Shown: positions 45,117 through 56,673, counted from the first letter of the stretch. The stretch is DNA of 64,000 nucleotides from Adineta vaga (GCA_021613535.1 CP075493.1:16740001-16804000), one strand, 5' to 3'. The notes: a model not told the origin generated them from the letters alone. Translations and numbers: made by a program.

Positions 45117-45200
45117 TTGGGTGTGGGTGTGGGTGTGGGTATATCTTCTTCACTCAGGTCAACACCCACACCCAGGCCCCCCTCACACACATACCCTCAA
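45117..45200. repeat. TGTGGG hairpin, copy 13
   Basis: Left arm of three to four GGGTGT units, right arm ACACCCACACCCAGG followed by a second block CACACACATACCCTCAA. Confidence 0.85.
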
Positions 45201-45533
45201 ATTTATATTTTTTATTAATGAATTTTATTATTCAATCGTTACAGCTATCATAATGTCATTACACTGAGTATCCAGAGCTGAATGTGTAAATACTCAACAG
45301 AGTAACGAAACTATATCCCTCAGAATCTGAGAAATTTGAGTGAATTTGGTCAAATGATCTTATTACCCAATCATTTAATCATGCTCTTCAAGGGCTTTAT
45401 AATAGCATTTGATTTGGTACATTCGTTGTTCTGCTGCATGTCTCAGTATTTCATTGCTAAAAAGCTTTTTGTTAAGAACTATATTGATGAGACAATTCTA
45501 TAACGTAGCTAGTAACACCCTGGTGGCTAGATT

Positions 45534-45862
45534 AGAGCTCGTCGGGTCCCTGAATTTTTGGTCCCGACCCGGACCCGACAGAAGAAAAAAAAACTAGACC
45601 CGGACCCGAACTTCAATTATGCTCATTTTTTACAACACATCTATCAAAATGTCGTGATCGCTCATCTAATGCATCTTTTAATTTGTAAATTACTGCTGTT
45701 GGCGACCGAGGCATTTCACGTATGTAAGAATTTTTCACAATGACTTTTATGAGAAGAAAAAGTAAAAATTAAAAAAAATTCTTAGATTTAAAAATTTGTT
45801 CGGACCCGGACCCGGACCTGTCCGGGTCGGGTCCCGGGTCCGGGTAGACCCGACGGGCTCTA
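45534..45862. mobile_element. 329-bp GC-rich element with 9-bp target duplication
   Basis: Flanked by direct repeats GGCTAGATT at 45525-45533 and 45863-45871. The ends are inverted: AGAGCTCGTCGGGTC on the left, GACCCGACGGGCTCT on the right. Both sides carry GGACCCG/CGGGTCC runs, while the middle is AT-rich like the host. No coding capacity. It looks like a non-autonomous DNA transposon; superfamily unknown (9-bp duplications are common for Mutator-like elements). Confidence 0.7.
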
Positions 45863-46180
45863 GGCTAGATTTCATTCTATCAATCTATTTATAGATTGTG
45901 AGAATGTGAGTACTGAGAAGTCCCAGTCAGTAAACAAAGTTTCGTGATCTCCTCGCATATACTACTTTTGACATATTTGTGTTCAAACTTCATTATAATT
46001 CATTTGTTCTCGAAATAAATAAATTATGAAAGTGTGAGAAAAGCTAAGGAATATATAATGAAGAATAATTTACATGTTTATGTCGTTTCTGATACAGTGA
46101 ATGAATATGAGACAGGCACTATCAGTAAAACCTGTACATCATTTAATTTTCGAGTAAAAATTAATTTCATTTCCAAAGGG

Positions 46181-47627
46181 TTAAAATAGAAGAAACCATA
46201 AGAAAATAAAAATTGTCACAGAAAAATCGAACAAAGTTGTTGTTACACGAAAGGCAGACGCAGCAACAGTAGGGCCACCAGTAGGACTAACGGTAGGATT
46301 AACAGTATTAGCATCGAAACATTGAAAAAGTGACATATGAATATTTATCCCTGTCTCAGCAATTTCTCTTGCCAGATGGGTTGGTCCAAGGATATCAGCA
46401 TTTGTAAGTAGAATCACACCAATACTGTGCTTTTCATTGACTAACATCAAATGTGACATGCCTGGAAGAAAACCAGTATGACCAATGTATCGACGACCAT
46501 CACTCATAGTAGTCCAATACCAACTAAGACCATACTGTGGTGGTGGTGGTGCTCCTCCTGTAGAATCACTTGTCGAATCGTGATTGTAAGGTGGTATGAG
46601 TCCACCACCAACTATTGTTCGCATTTCAGCAATAGATCGAGGAAGAAGAATAGAAGAGCCATTGTTGATGAACATGCGAAGGTATACAGAGAGGGTTTTA
46701 GTCGACATTCGTAAGAGACCCGAAGGGTAGAAATTGAAGCTGAAGTCTGGAATATGTAGCCACGTAGGAAGATCGCCCTGCAAAAATAATATTCAAAATG
46801 AACACAACTAATCAAATTGATATTTTTACCGGAATCTGTGTGATATTCAACTGTGGTATAAAGTATTTCCATCCTTCGAGATAAGATGTATTGAATGCAT
46901 AAGCATAATGTTTGACAAGATTTTCTGTAGTTGCAAAGTCGGATAGGCGCACACCTGCTTTACTAATATCAACACCCAATGGTTTCAAAATTTTTTCTTT
47001 GACATATTCACTATAGGATATTTTCGCTACTCGTTCGACAACTAATGCAGCTAGAGCAGCACCTTCATTTGAATATGATGTGACACTGCCTGGTGGCTTT
47101 GGTAACCAGTTTGATGTGTTTGGATTCACATACTGATAAACCATATCAGCTAAAGTGTTTTGTTCATATGCAGTATCACCCGGTTGATAATAAGTATTTT
47201 GCACAGTATAGTCGACAAAGATTGAAGCTGAATGCGAAAGTAATTTTCGTAGAGTAATTGAATGAGATGGATATTGAGGATGAAAGATTCGTTTATTAGG
47301 TTCGGATAAGTATTGATTAACATCTGTATCAAGATCGACAAGTTCTTTCTCGACAAGTTGCATGACAGCAGCGGCAATAAATGTTTTCGAGAGAGAAGCA
47401 AGAGGAAAAATTGACTCGTCAATATTCATTGGTACTGGTGGTACTAAAGATTGAAAGCCAAAAGCTTCTTCATAAAGCGTATGAGTAGCATTGACTACAA
47501 TGACTGTCGCACCTGGTATGCAAGCCTTTGTGAGAGACTGTTCTATCCATTGACGATCTGGACAATTTGAACAACTAATGTTAACTATATTGACCGAAAT
47601 TGCAAGTATTACTAATAACAATCCCAT
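46181..47627 (-). CDS. Secreted serine-beta-lactamase-like hydrolase 2, probable GPI anchor
   Basis: Two exons (47627-46830 and 46777-46181) give 464 aa. Signal peptide at residues 1-18. Active-site motifs: SxxK in PLASLSKTF, YxN in TSYSNEGAAL and HTG in YIGHTGFLPGMSH, so all three class C beta-lactamase / DD-peptidase elements are present. A Pro-rich stretch (GGAPPPPQYGLSW) precedes the third motif. The C-terminus is Thr/Ser-rich then hydrophobic (VTIFIFLWFLLF), typical of a GPI signal. Only distantly similar to the hydrolase at 25 kb, whose motifs are STTK/YHALTYG/HQG, so this is not a recent duplicate. Substrate unknown. Confidence 0.85.
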
Positions 47628-48602
47628 TAATATTTGTTTCTCTTAAACAAAAAATAATCTATGTTGAGGTAAGAATTCGTTGACATTAAGGACTAACTAA
47701 ATCTCGCGCACGAAAAAGTTCTTAAATAGAAGAAAAAAGAAAAATAATCTCTTTTCTTTATCATCATTTTTTCTTCACTGTTTTATATAGGTTAGGCGCT
47801 ATATCAACACTTAACTAACATCAATATTGAAAGAAAAAATGAAGCACAAATACAAAGATTGACGTAAGATGATCATATTATTTAATAAAAGTCGATAAAA
47901 AAAATAATCTTCTAACGAAATGACGTTGATGATGAAAAGTAAATGTGAATAAGAAGATAAAACGAAGCAATCAAAAAACAATGATAAAAAATAAGAAATG
48001 AGTAATAAGAAAAATGGAAGAATTTTTTTCTTTAACGCCAAAGAATACCGAGATGAAAAATTATTGTTGGTATTTAATTTATGTTAACAGAAAATTTTAC
48101 ACATATTGATACTCATACTAAATGTATTACTTTATCTTTACTTTATAACTCAATATTCACATTTTTCACTTTTCGAACAACAAAAATTGATGTTCTTTTA
48201 TCAGATCGAAAAGATATTCTCAGAAATCTCTGTCTTCTGCTGAACGTCATCATCTTTCATTTTAGAAATAAAACAAAAACTTTGAAGGAAAATGTGATAC
48301 TATATGTTAAGTTAGAAAAAAGAATCTAATCTTAGGTAAAGTATAGATGCATATCTTATAAAACTATTCTTAGTAAATATATCTTGTGATAATGACAACA
48401 TTTTTTTCTGTTTTGTTAAAAGTTACAAAAAAAAAATCTTTTTTTCTTTATTTTAACTTTTTAAAGAAATTTTCATAAAATTAACAATTAATGCCAATAT
48501 TTAATATCCATTGTCATTGAATTCAAAAAGAACAATCAAATTGATTAAGTTTATAAGAATTCTTCAATATTTCATATTGATTACGAGTATTTTCTCTATA
48601 TG
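47628..48602. other. Intergenic, nothing recognised
   Basis: Very AT-rich spacer upstream of hydrolase 2. The small ORFs lack domains. Confidence 0.5.
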
Positions 48603-48668
48603 TTGGGTGTGGGTGTGCGGGTATCAGATACCACTAGCACTCCCACCCATACCCACACCCTCAAGATA
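48603..48668. repeat. TGTGGG hairpin, copy 14
   Basis: TTGGGTGTGGGTGTGCGGG arm and CCCACCCATACCCACACC arm ending CTCAAGATATT. Confidence 0.85.
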
Positions 48669-48842
48669 TTATGTGTTCACATATATGACGTCATATGTAC
48701 TACTAGATTTATCCGTCCTGCCATGACATCATATGACATCTTCCTATCTGTTCTTTTCGTTCTCTACAAACCTATATATATCTTTCGTTTCTTCGTTAAT
48801 AAATGTTGTTCCATACTTCACAAGATTTTCTGTTAAATAACA

Positions 48843-48958
48843 TCCAAAGAAACAATACCTACTTCACAAGCATCTGCATTAACTAATGGTCAGGTAAGTG
48901 TTATTGGTGAACAAAATGCTACTGGTGTTTTAAATATTGCAGAATTATATCAATCATA
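48843..48958 (+). pseudogene. Possible orphan 3' coding fragment
   Basis: A plus-strand frame reads ETIPTSQASALTNGQ, VSVIGEQNATGVLNIAELYQ and then a stop. It has coding-like composition and lies 170 bp after a hairpin, but no upstream exon or domain is recognised. Weak evidence. Confidence 0.25.
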
Positions 48959-49050
48959 ACAAACGAATGAAAAATAAACATTTGATATTTTTTATCTTGA
49001 GAATGAGAGTATTTATTTTGAAAACAAGTTCGCATTGATTATCAATTTCT

Positions 49051-49292
49051 TTATTTTTTTGGATGAAAAAAATTATGTAAAAAGAGTCTAGCGAATTCAT
49101 ATGTAGAAGGATGTGGTGTAGAATATCCAACTATGGGTTGATGAACATGATGTGAACTATTAGATCCATATGCAGCTTCATTTGTCTGATGACTATGATG
49201 ATTATGTCCGTGTATAGAATGAATATTTTGATGATTATTTCCATTAATATGATTAAGCATTCGAGCATGAACTTCTTGTAAATGTTGCGCAG
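49051..49292 (-). pseudogene. 3' end of a His/Asn-rich protein gene, cut by a hairpin
   Basis: Minus-strand frame from the hairpin edge: TAQHLQEVHARMLNHINGNN, then HGHNHHSHQTNEAAYGSNSS, PIVGYSTPHPSTYEFARLFL and a stop. The low-complexity His/Asn/Ser composition looks like a protein C-terminus. The frame begins at the hairpin at 49293 and no 5' part is present beyond it, so it is truncated. Confidence 0.45.
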
Positions 49293-49353
49293 TTGAGGGT
49301 GGGTGTGGGTGTGGGTGTGAGTAATACTTGTCCCTTCACCCACACCCTTCAGA
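49293..49353. repeat. TGTGGG hairpin, copy 15, at a truncation point
   Basis: TTGAGGGTGGGTGTGGGTG arm and TTCACCCACACCCTTCAG arm. It marks the 5' limit of the His/Asn-rich fragment. Confidence 0.85.
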
Positions 49354-49969
49354 TATGCTTATATACAACAGCTAGTCCATTATCGTCTTCTTATTTAATA
49401 TAATTATAAATATTCTTTTACTCCTTTACAAAATATTGATTATTTACATACAAGCCTTTCGTTTTGTCTTTTTATTACTCTAGATGCATCATAATCAGCC
49501 AATCTTCGCTCGAAAGTAAGAATATTATACCCCACCAAATAAACACTAAACAGATCTATGTGAGAATGATCGTCCAAACTCTAATGGATGCTTCTTTAAC
49601 ATAACAATCACCTGAAATGCTTAAGTGATTTCATTCCTGTTCTGAAATTCAAATTAGATATTTTGGTGGAATTCCTTTGAAATCGTTCTAATTTCTTCTT
49701 TTGGGACATTTAAACAGTGTTTCAATCCTACCTGATGATTTAGACTCTTGAGAAAGTTCAAAACTGTAGTTGTAGCAATTTGAAACGATAATACACCCAC
49801 CCTCATCCGAATTATGTTAAGCATCATTTATTTCTTAAAAAGCAAAAAGGATTTTTTTCTCAGTGAAGTTTTTTTTTGTGATAGCATATAGTACGAATCA
49901 TCAGCGAATAGTCTTATCGTTTCGAATGTGTTCATGAAACTATCGTTCTCAAGAATAAATCGTCTGTAC
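49354..49969. other. Spacer with a solo arm
   Basis: No gene. A lone ACACCCACCCTCAT arm at about 49794-49807. Confidence 0.45.
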
Positions 49970-50121
49970 TTAGAAGTGTAAGTTAACGCCGACATTGCTG
50001 CCACCATAGTTAGCGGTAATTATATCCGGTTTGCTGTCATTATTCACATCGACGACTGCCACTGAGCGTGGACCAATGTCAGTTGCATAAGCAAATGCGG
50101 TAACGAACGTGCTGTTGGGCA
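49970..50121 (-). pseudogene. Orphan last exon of an FG-GAP/VCBS-repeat protein
   Basis: Minus strand, from an acceptor-like ATAG at 50122-50123 to a TAA at 49970-49972. It reads ATDIGPRSVAVVDVNNDSKP then DIITANYGGSNVGV. The D-N-x-(D/S)-x-x-D-(I/L) calcium loop followed by TANYG is the FG-GAP/VCBS propeller repeat. No upstream exon with the same repeat is found within several kb, so this is a detached exon. Confidence 0.6.
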
Positions 50122-50123
50122 CT

Positions 50124-53100
50124 ATTTGATAAAAGAATTACTGTATCAGCTTAATCGATCATTAGTTGAAATAAGTAGTCCCTAAAATCCGTTTTGTTTC
50201 ATCTGTAGTGAACATCCACCTCCCATGTTTATAACCGTCACCATAATGGGGGACTGTAATCTACAAGGTTGTCTCTGATACATACACAACTCGAGTTACG
50301 GTTTAGGATTCTTTGTCGATTTCAAACTTGGCAAAAATGGGCAATTCATGGCATCGCATGGATGAGCGTGATAAAAGTAGAAATGGCTCTGAGATGGTAC
50401 GTAAGCTTTTAAAGATGTAAGATTCAAGGTGCGAAGTTGAGTTATCTTTCTGTGCTTCTTAAAGCTAGGCTCACTCTGTGAAATCGGAGGTTCGATAGTA
50501 TGCTTTGCTTCAGTGACGAGCGAAACTATGACATAGGAGAGTGTAATCACAAATTCTTTTCTGAAACATAACTGTGCATAAGTGATGGTTAAGTCGTATC
50601 CTCCTTTTGCGAAATACCATCACGCTCCGACGAAAAATGTTTTATCTTGTTTTTGGCTGTAAGATTCGTAGTCTTCGTGCGAGAATGAGCCACATGTCAT
50701 GGTAATTTCAGTGACGTTATTTCTATACCACTGTATCAAAGTCTTGTTAATCGTTAAATTAAGATCGATTCTAACAGTACTCTTATATAAATGCTCGATA
50801 TACAGGAGAAATCCTAAAATCTATCAACAGGCTTATTGACAATTTCGTCATCAATTAGAAGGATTTTTGAGTCTCTTGTAAATTGCGATCTATGAGGGCG
50901 AACACATTTTTAGCTATCTTGTGCATTAAAATAAAGCGATAAGATTCCTTAATTGATTTTAAAAATTGACTGTTTGATTAGATTGGCATTTAGAACGAAT
51001 CGAATGCTGTTTTTTCGATTACGTATTAGTACCTCATTTTTGGGCTACTAAACAACGAGCCAAAACCTAATAAAAGAACATAAACTAATGCAGTAGATAA
51101 GATGTCGGCGATAAATTATTTTTGAACTAATAGTGCTACCTCTCTCTTGCTTAGTTTGAGTGGACTATACAATAATTATCTGATGTGATGACGATACAAC
51201 AGCGAATATTAAAAAGCAATAGTAGAGTAGAGAAAAAGAAATTCATTGACAATTTGTTTCTGCGGCTACTAGTAGTTAACTCTACAATCTGCTTGTTCAT
51301 GAGTTATAAACATCATGGCAAATTAATCTCCTGCATCCTAACAAAATCTCATTTACAGATTATGCAAACCTTGCTTACTCCCATTGTAATTTTCATGCAG
51401 TACGTTCATCTGTAGTCGATATACAATATTCATGAGGTTTATTTGAGAAAACGGAACACTTGCACAGATACTTAACAAAGGATTCATCCAAAATGAATGA
51501 CAATATATTTGACTTCGGACGTTTTACATTAAATAGGTCCTAGCTGAGTATGAAAATTTTAAAAAAAGATAAATGCTCATGGTCTTTTCTATAAATTTAT
51601 ATACGCCTCACTGAAATTTCAGCTTACAGTATTCAACACACCCAAAAATTAAATGACTATACGATAAGGTTAAGTTTTATCATCAGATACTTCGACTTGG
51701 TAAAAGTTTCAATATTCCGTAAAACATAAAACAGGCTCATGCTTAGTTTAGAAGTCTGAGATTTGTGATTTTGAAGACATTCGGATTACCACTAGAAATA
51801 TACAGACACATCTAAAAGTAGTGATCGTGGCTCTTGAATACCATTTATAGTAAGCTTTAAAAGACTTTTTCTCAATACAGTCTGTCAGAGAAAAAAAATG
51901 CTCTGATTTTCTACACTATTTGATAGTACGTCAATTGATATTGAAATAGTAGAATCTGGGCACGATCTGTTGTTTGATTTTATGTAACTGTTATACTAAC
52001 ATCTATTTAATCAGTATTTTGTCAATAACTCTGGAGCAAAATAAGACGGAGAGTTTCGACTATTAAGATTAGAAAACAGAGAGGAGCATGCATGGAATTA
52101 CGTATTATATATTTTTCTAGATACTATTTACTATGTCTTCAATGATTATTTCCAGTATTAAAAAAAGATTTCTTCTGACTTCATCGACAGCATCTGTGAC
52201 TCCTGAATGACTGATAAAATATATGTAAATTTTCCAAAGTTTTATTGGTTTTATAGGAGCGATTTGAATACATACATGATCACTGAGACTTTGCTACAAA
52301 TACTTTACAGAATGAATTGGTTTTGAAAGGGGATGAATGGAATCTTCAGCAGACCATATAAATGAGTTTACAATATTCGATCGCATGCATCTTCACTTCC
52401 TTTGTCCATCGATGAGAACTGCACTATTGTATCTTATTTGTATGAAAAGTTATCAACAAAATCTTCACGCTCTACATATTAGTACCAGTATCACGCCACA
52501 AATGTTGCTAGGACCTGTACTGAATATCGATTTCTATCATCACCATACGATCTATGTGTGTGCAACAGGTAACTCAATCAAATTTTTTTCTCATATCACA
52601 TAACTTAGGTGGAAGTTCATGAAAAAATAATACACAGAATATGTTATACACACAGAAATATTTTACGCAAACATTATGGACACCGTAGTTTACACATACT
52701 ATTGTAAAATGTCACACCCTCAAGAAATTATCTTAAGATTTTCTGGAGTATTCTAACGGATTTCATAAAAACCCTATAAGTTTTCATATAAAGGTTAAAA
52801 AGAAAGTTTGGGACAAGTTTGCATAAGGAATCCGTTGAGCAATAAAAAAAATTGTTTTTGGTGAATATATCTTATAGAAATTGAGTAATAGGCTTCAACG
52901 GAGTCATTAATATGCCGGTTGAAACAATAACAGGTACCGTTTCTATTGTAATTAAAAACTACCATCACAATAGCGGCAAACGTTCAACCGCAATGAACAT
53001 CTCTGGTCTAAGTCTTACAGTGCAGAATATATATTTCAGGAAAAAATTTTGTCCATTTTTTGTTTTTGTGAAACTTATAGATAATGATATACTTGTTTAG
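50124..53100. other. Large gene-free stretch (3 kb)
   Basis: Short ORFs at 50296-50550 (minus), 51185-51415, 52337-52603 and 52912-53100 (plus) have no recognisable domain. A solo CACACCCTCAAG arm lies at about 52713-52725. No RNA gene recognised. Confidence 0.45.
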
Positions 53101-54765
53101 GTAAAATTTGTTGTGTCTCGATTAGATGAATTAATCGAACGAATTCGTCATGATAAAAATGAATATAAAAATAATGAAATCGATGAATATTTACCTTTAT
53201 TTATTCTTCATGCAAATAAAGGTGATAAACAACGATCAACAAGTGATTTAAATGGTGATTTTTTACATTTTCAAATATTAATTGATTGTTTAATGAAAAT
53301 GAAATCGAATGAAGATGATAAAAAAGAATTAATAATCTTATGTAAACAACAATATAAAAGAAATTCTAAAGAATTAAAAAAAATTCATCAATTTGAAAAA
53401 GAATATTTATCTGAAAATGCTTTATGGTGGTATACAAGAGATTCATTCTTATATAAAATGTTAAATAAAGCACTTCGTATACAAAATATTCATTTACTTT
53501 ATCTTTTTCGTTTTTTAATTCGTCATATTGGAAAACAATTAAAAAAATATCAATGTCAAACATCAATTCGTGTTTATCGTGCACAATTAATGACAAATGA
53601 TGAAATTGAAATGATACAAAATTCTCTTGGACAATTTATTTCAATAAATTCATTTTTTTCGACCTCATTCGATTATAATTATGCTCGAGCATTTTTTTCT
53701 AAAACTGATAATTTAAATGGATATAAACGAGTTTGTTTTGTTATTGATGCTGATCCAACAATTGAAAATGTTCAACCATTTTGTGATGTATCACGTATGA
53801 GTTATTATCCGGGTGAACGAGAAGTTCTTTTTATGATTGGTTCAATATTTCGATTAATGAAAATTCATTCTGATCAGCAGGGTATTTTCATTATTAAAAT
53901 GAAATTATTTTCAATGAATGATCAAAGTCTTATTGAACTTTATGAACATATGCAAAAACGTGGAACAAATGGAGAAACAAATTTATTAGATTTTGCTGAT
54001 GTTTTAACAGATATGAGTAAATGGAATGATGCACAAAGATATTATCAAAGATATTTAGAAAAGAATTTTTCAACAAAGATCGATATTGATAAATGTTATG
54101 CTGGATTGGGAAGTTTAGCTTATAGAAAAGGTGATTTAGATTCAAGTTTAATATGGCATTATAAAGCATTAGATATTCGATGTCAAACATTACAATCAGA
54201 TAGTCAATGTATTGGAGAAAGTTATAATAGTATTGGTAATGCTTATGAAAAGAAAAAAGCTTTTCCAAATGCATTAGAATCATATGAAAAAGCTTTGAAA
54301 ATCTTTCGAAGAACATGTGGAAATGAACATATTTATGTTGCAACATGTATGAATAATATGGGAAATACTTATATGGGAATGAATATGTATGAAGATACTT
54401 TACAATTTTATCAAAATGCTTTAATTATTCTTAAGAAACATCTGCCTACTGATCATGTTAATATTGGAAGTTCATATAAAAATATTGGAAATGTTCTTTC
54501 AAGTTTAGGTCATTATGATCAAGCTTTATCTTATCTAAATTATTCTTTAGAAATTTATAAAAAATCTCGTCCTTCATTACATCCTTCAATTGCTTCAACA
54601 TTAAGAAATATTGGTCTTATTTATCAAAATATCAAAGATTATCAACAAGCATTGAGTTATTTTGAAAAATCAGCGTACATTTTTCACCAGTCATATCCTC
54701 CAGCACATCCTGATGTAATTGAAATTGATCAAAATATTCGTTATGTTGTTTCGAAATTAAAATAA
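53101..54765 (+). CDS. ADP-ribosyltransferase with C-terminal TPR repeats (5' end unresolved)
   Basis: One long open exon (about 554 codons) starting right after an in-frame TTTAG at 53096-53100 that would serve as a splice acceptor. No in-frame ATG lies near the domain start (the first is near 53296), so an upstream exon or a truncated 5' end is likely. Numbering from V53113, the ART domain spans about 60-270: R156 in SIRVYRAQ, S183 in SFFSTSFD, and E235/E237 in YYPGEREVLF, all intact. Residues about 290-540 are six or so TPR units of the kinesin-light-chain type (YNSIGNAYEKKKAFPNALES, MNNMGNTYMGMNMYEDTLQF, YKNIGNVLSSLGHYDQALSY). Probably cytosolic. The N-terminal alpha/beta domain of the ART-NHL gene is not present upstream. 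Confidence 0.82.
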   Translation, partial: VKFVVSRLDELIERIRHDKNEYKNNEIDEYLPLFILHANKGDKQRSTSDLNGDFLHFQILIDCLMKMKSNEDDKKELIILCKQQYKRNSKELKKIHQFEKEYLSENALWWYTRDSFLYKMLNKALRIQNIHLLYLFRFLIRHIGKQLKKYQCQTSIRVYRAQLMTNDEIEMIQNSLGQFISINSFFSTSFDYNYARAFFSKTDNLNGYKRVCFVIDADPTIENVQPFCDVSRMSYYPGEREVLFMIGSIFRLMKIHSDQQGIFIIKMKLFSMNDQSLIELYEHMQKRGTNGETNLLDFADVLTDMSKWNDAQRYYQRYLEKNFSTKIDIDKCYAGLGSLAYRKGDLDSSLIWHYKALDIRCQTLQSDSQCIGESYNSIGNAYEKKKAFPNALESYEKALKIFRRTCGNEHIYVATCMNNMGNTYMGMNMYEDTLQFYQNALIILKKHLPTDHVNIGSSYKNIGNVLSSLGHYDQALSYLNYSLEIYKKSRPSLHPSIASTLRNIGLIYQNIKDYQQALSYFEKSAYIFHQSYPPAHPDVIEIDQNIRYVVSKLK

Positions 54766-54987
54766 TTATTCGTTATTCTCTCCACGTCCCTCTCCCTATC
54801 GGGACACCCCTGATGATGTTTTCTCTATGAATATAAAACTGTAAGATAGATTTCATGAGAATAAAAGAAAGACTGAATGATGATAACAAAAAAAAAAGGA
54901 ATTCTTTTTCTTTTCTAATCTTATCATTAATAAAACATACGTTTGTTGTTTTTTTTTTGAAACATTGTTTTATCATTCAACTTATTC

Positions 54988-56673
54988 ATGAAGAATATTC
55001 AATATTTAATTTCTTTATTAATTCAAATTAATTTAATAAAATCATATGAAATTCTTCCATTAAATGTTGGTGTTCATTTATTAGTTGATAATCAATATAT
55101 TGAAAATTCATCTTCATTAGAATTTCAAAATGGTAAAATAGAAAAAGATCTTGATCATCCATTAATTTATCCTGAATATCCATGGGAAAATGCTATTCAT
55201 TTCTATACAAGTTTTTTACAAGTTCCTGCTGATTTATCAATAAATGGCAAAGCCATGTATATGTTATATTATGCATGTGCTGCATCCTATGAAGTTTTAT
55301 TTTTTAATAATGTATCTATTTGTGTTGCTAATAGTAGTGATGGTATTCATTGGGAAAAACCATTATTAACATATTATCCTTATACAAGAAATGGAAGTGA
55401 ACCACCATGTCTTACAAATATTGTATTTATAACTGATGTAAATGAATTTTTAGGTTCTGTTTTTATTGATCGACGTTTAGGAATATCTCGTTCAGAAATC
55501 TTTAAAATGACATATGAACATACTTCTAAACGTTATATATATATTGGTACATCACCTGATGGATTTATTTGGACAGAAGGTAGAAAACCAGCTCATCCAA
55601 CAGCTGGTTTATCTGATACACAAACAGTTATGTTATATTCTCCAAATAATGGTGGTCAATATATTTTATATGGTCGATTAAATTCTGCTGTATCAAATAC
55701 AAGTATTTATTGTCCTGGTGCTTGGTCTGTCTATAGACATGTTGTTGTTACTCTATCAACTGAAAGTGCATATGGTCCATGGTCAGAATCTGTTGAAACA
55801 TTTCCACTTGGAACACCAGATCCAATTCAATGTTTTGATAATTATAATCCAGCTGCTTTATTATATCATGATGTTTATTTTCTTTTTCCTTCAGGATATC
55901 TTCATTGGGCAGAAGAACATTCTGGTGCACCAATTCCACGTGCAGCTCAAAATGATGGAGTTATGGATATTCGATTAGCGATTAGTCGTATTGCACATGG
56001 TCCTTTTAATTTTCTAACAAGAGATCCATTTATATCACGTGGAATTGGTTCAATTGATCCAAAATCGAAATTAGTTAATGGTACTGGAAGTGATCGTGAT
56101 GCTGGATTTGTTTTTTCATCATCAAATGGTTTAATGGATCCTGATTTTATTCTATCGAACATCGATACACCTTCATCATGGATGTATCATATCTATTGGG
56201 GTTCACAAACAACACATGCTGGTGGTGGAGCATATTTAAGTCGATATTGGCCAGGTGCATTTACAGGTATATTTAAAGCACGTTTACGTCGAGAAGGTTA
56301 TGTTTCTCTTTCAACATTATCATCAAATCCAACAGGTTATGGTTGGTTTATTTCTAAAGTAGTATCATTACCTGAGAAGAAGAAGAATACAAATCAACAA
56401 TTACAAATGTATATCAATGCTGATACATCAACAGCTGGTTTTTTTGCTATTCAATTTGAAGATGGTTTAACAAGAAATCCAATTGAAGGATATACATTTG
56501 ATCAATGTAAAACATTACATCAAAATGGAATTCGACAATTATTACAATGGCGTCAACAAAATGGAACTTATTCAGGAAATTTAACTCAACTTGTCAATTA
56601 TTCAAATGGTATTCGAATTCATATACATATGGCACATACAAAATTGTATTCTTTTATTTTATCATATGTTTAA
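54988..56673 (+). CDS. Secreted five-bladed beta-propeller glycosidase-like protein
   Basis: Intronless, 561 aa. Signal peptide at residues 1-19, then VGVHLLVDNQYIENSSSLEF and DHPLIYPEYPWENAIHF, the opening seen in bacterial proteins related to the GH32/GH43 propeller superfamily. Repeated blade phrases follow: ICVANSSDGIHWEKP and YIGTSPDGFIWTEGRKPAHP (the DG-W pattern), SVYRHVVVTLSTESAYGPWS and RLAISRIAHGPFNF. Asp residues at the ends of blades could be catalytic, but I cannot assign them. Expected to act on secreted or dietary carbohydrate. The lack of introns and the bacterial-type opening suggest horizontal acquisition. Confidence 0.65.
   Translation: MKNIQYLISLLIQINLIKSYEILPLNVGVHLLVDNQYIENSSSLEFQNGKIEKDLDHPLIYPEYPWENAIHFYTSFLQVPADLSINGKAMYMLYYACAASYEVLFFNNVSICVANSSDGIHWEKPLLTYYPYTRNGSEPPCLTNIVFITDVNEFLGSVFIDRRLGISRSEIFKMTYEHTSKRYIYIGTSPDGFIWTEGRKPAHPTAGLSDTQTVMLYSPNNGGQYILYGRLNSAVSNTSIYCPGAWSVYRHVVVTLSTESAYGPWSESVETFPLGTPDPIQCFDNYNPAALLYHDVYFLFPSGYLHWAEEHSGAPIPRAAQNDGVMDIRLAISRIAHGPFNFLTRDPFISRGIGSIDPKSKLVNGTGSDRDAGFVFSSSNGLMDPDFILSNIDTPSSWMYHIYWGSQTTHAGGGAYLSRYWPGAFTGIFKARLRREGYVSLSTLSSNPTGYGWFISKVVSLPEKKKNTNQQLQMYINADTSTAGFFAIQFEDGLTRNPIEGYTFDQCKTLHQNGIRQLLQWRQQNGTYSGNLTQLVNYSNGIRIHIHMAHTKLYSFILSYV

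Noticed and set aside
50296-50550. A minus-strand ORF with a hydrophobic start upstream of the FG-GAP exon, considered as its first exon
   Set aside because: No splice sites join it in frame to the exon at 49970-50121 and it has no FG-GAP repeats.
53366-54346. Minus-strand ORFs of 76 and 138 aa under the ART-TPR gene
   Set aside because: They are antisense shadows of AT-rich codons; the plus frame has clear ART and TPR motifs.
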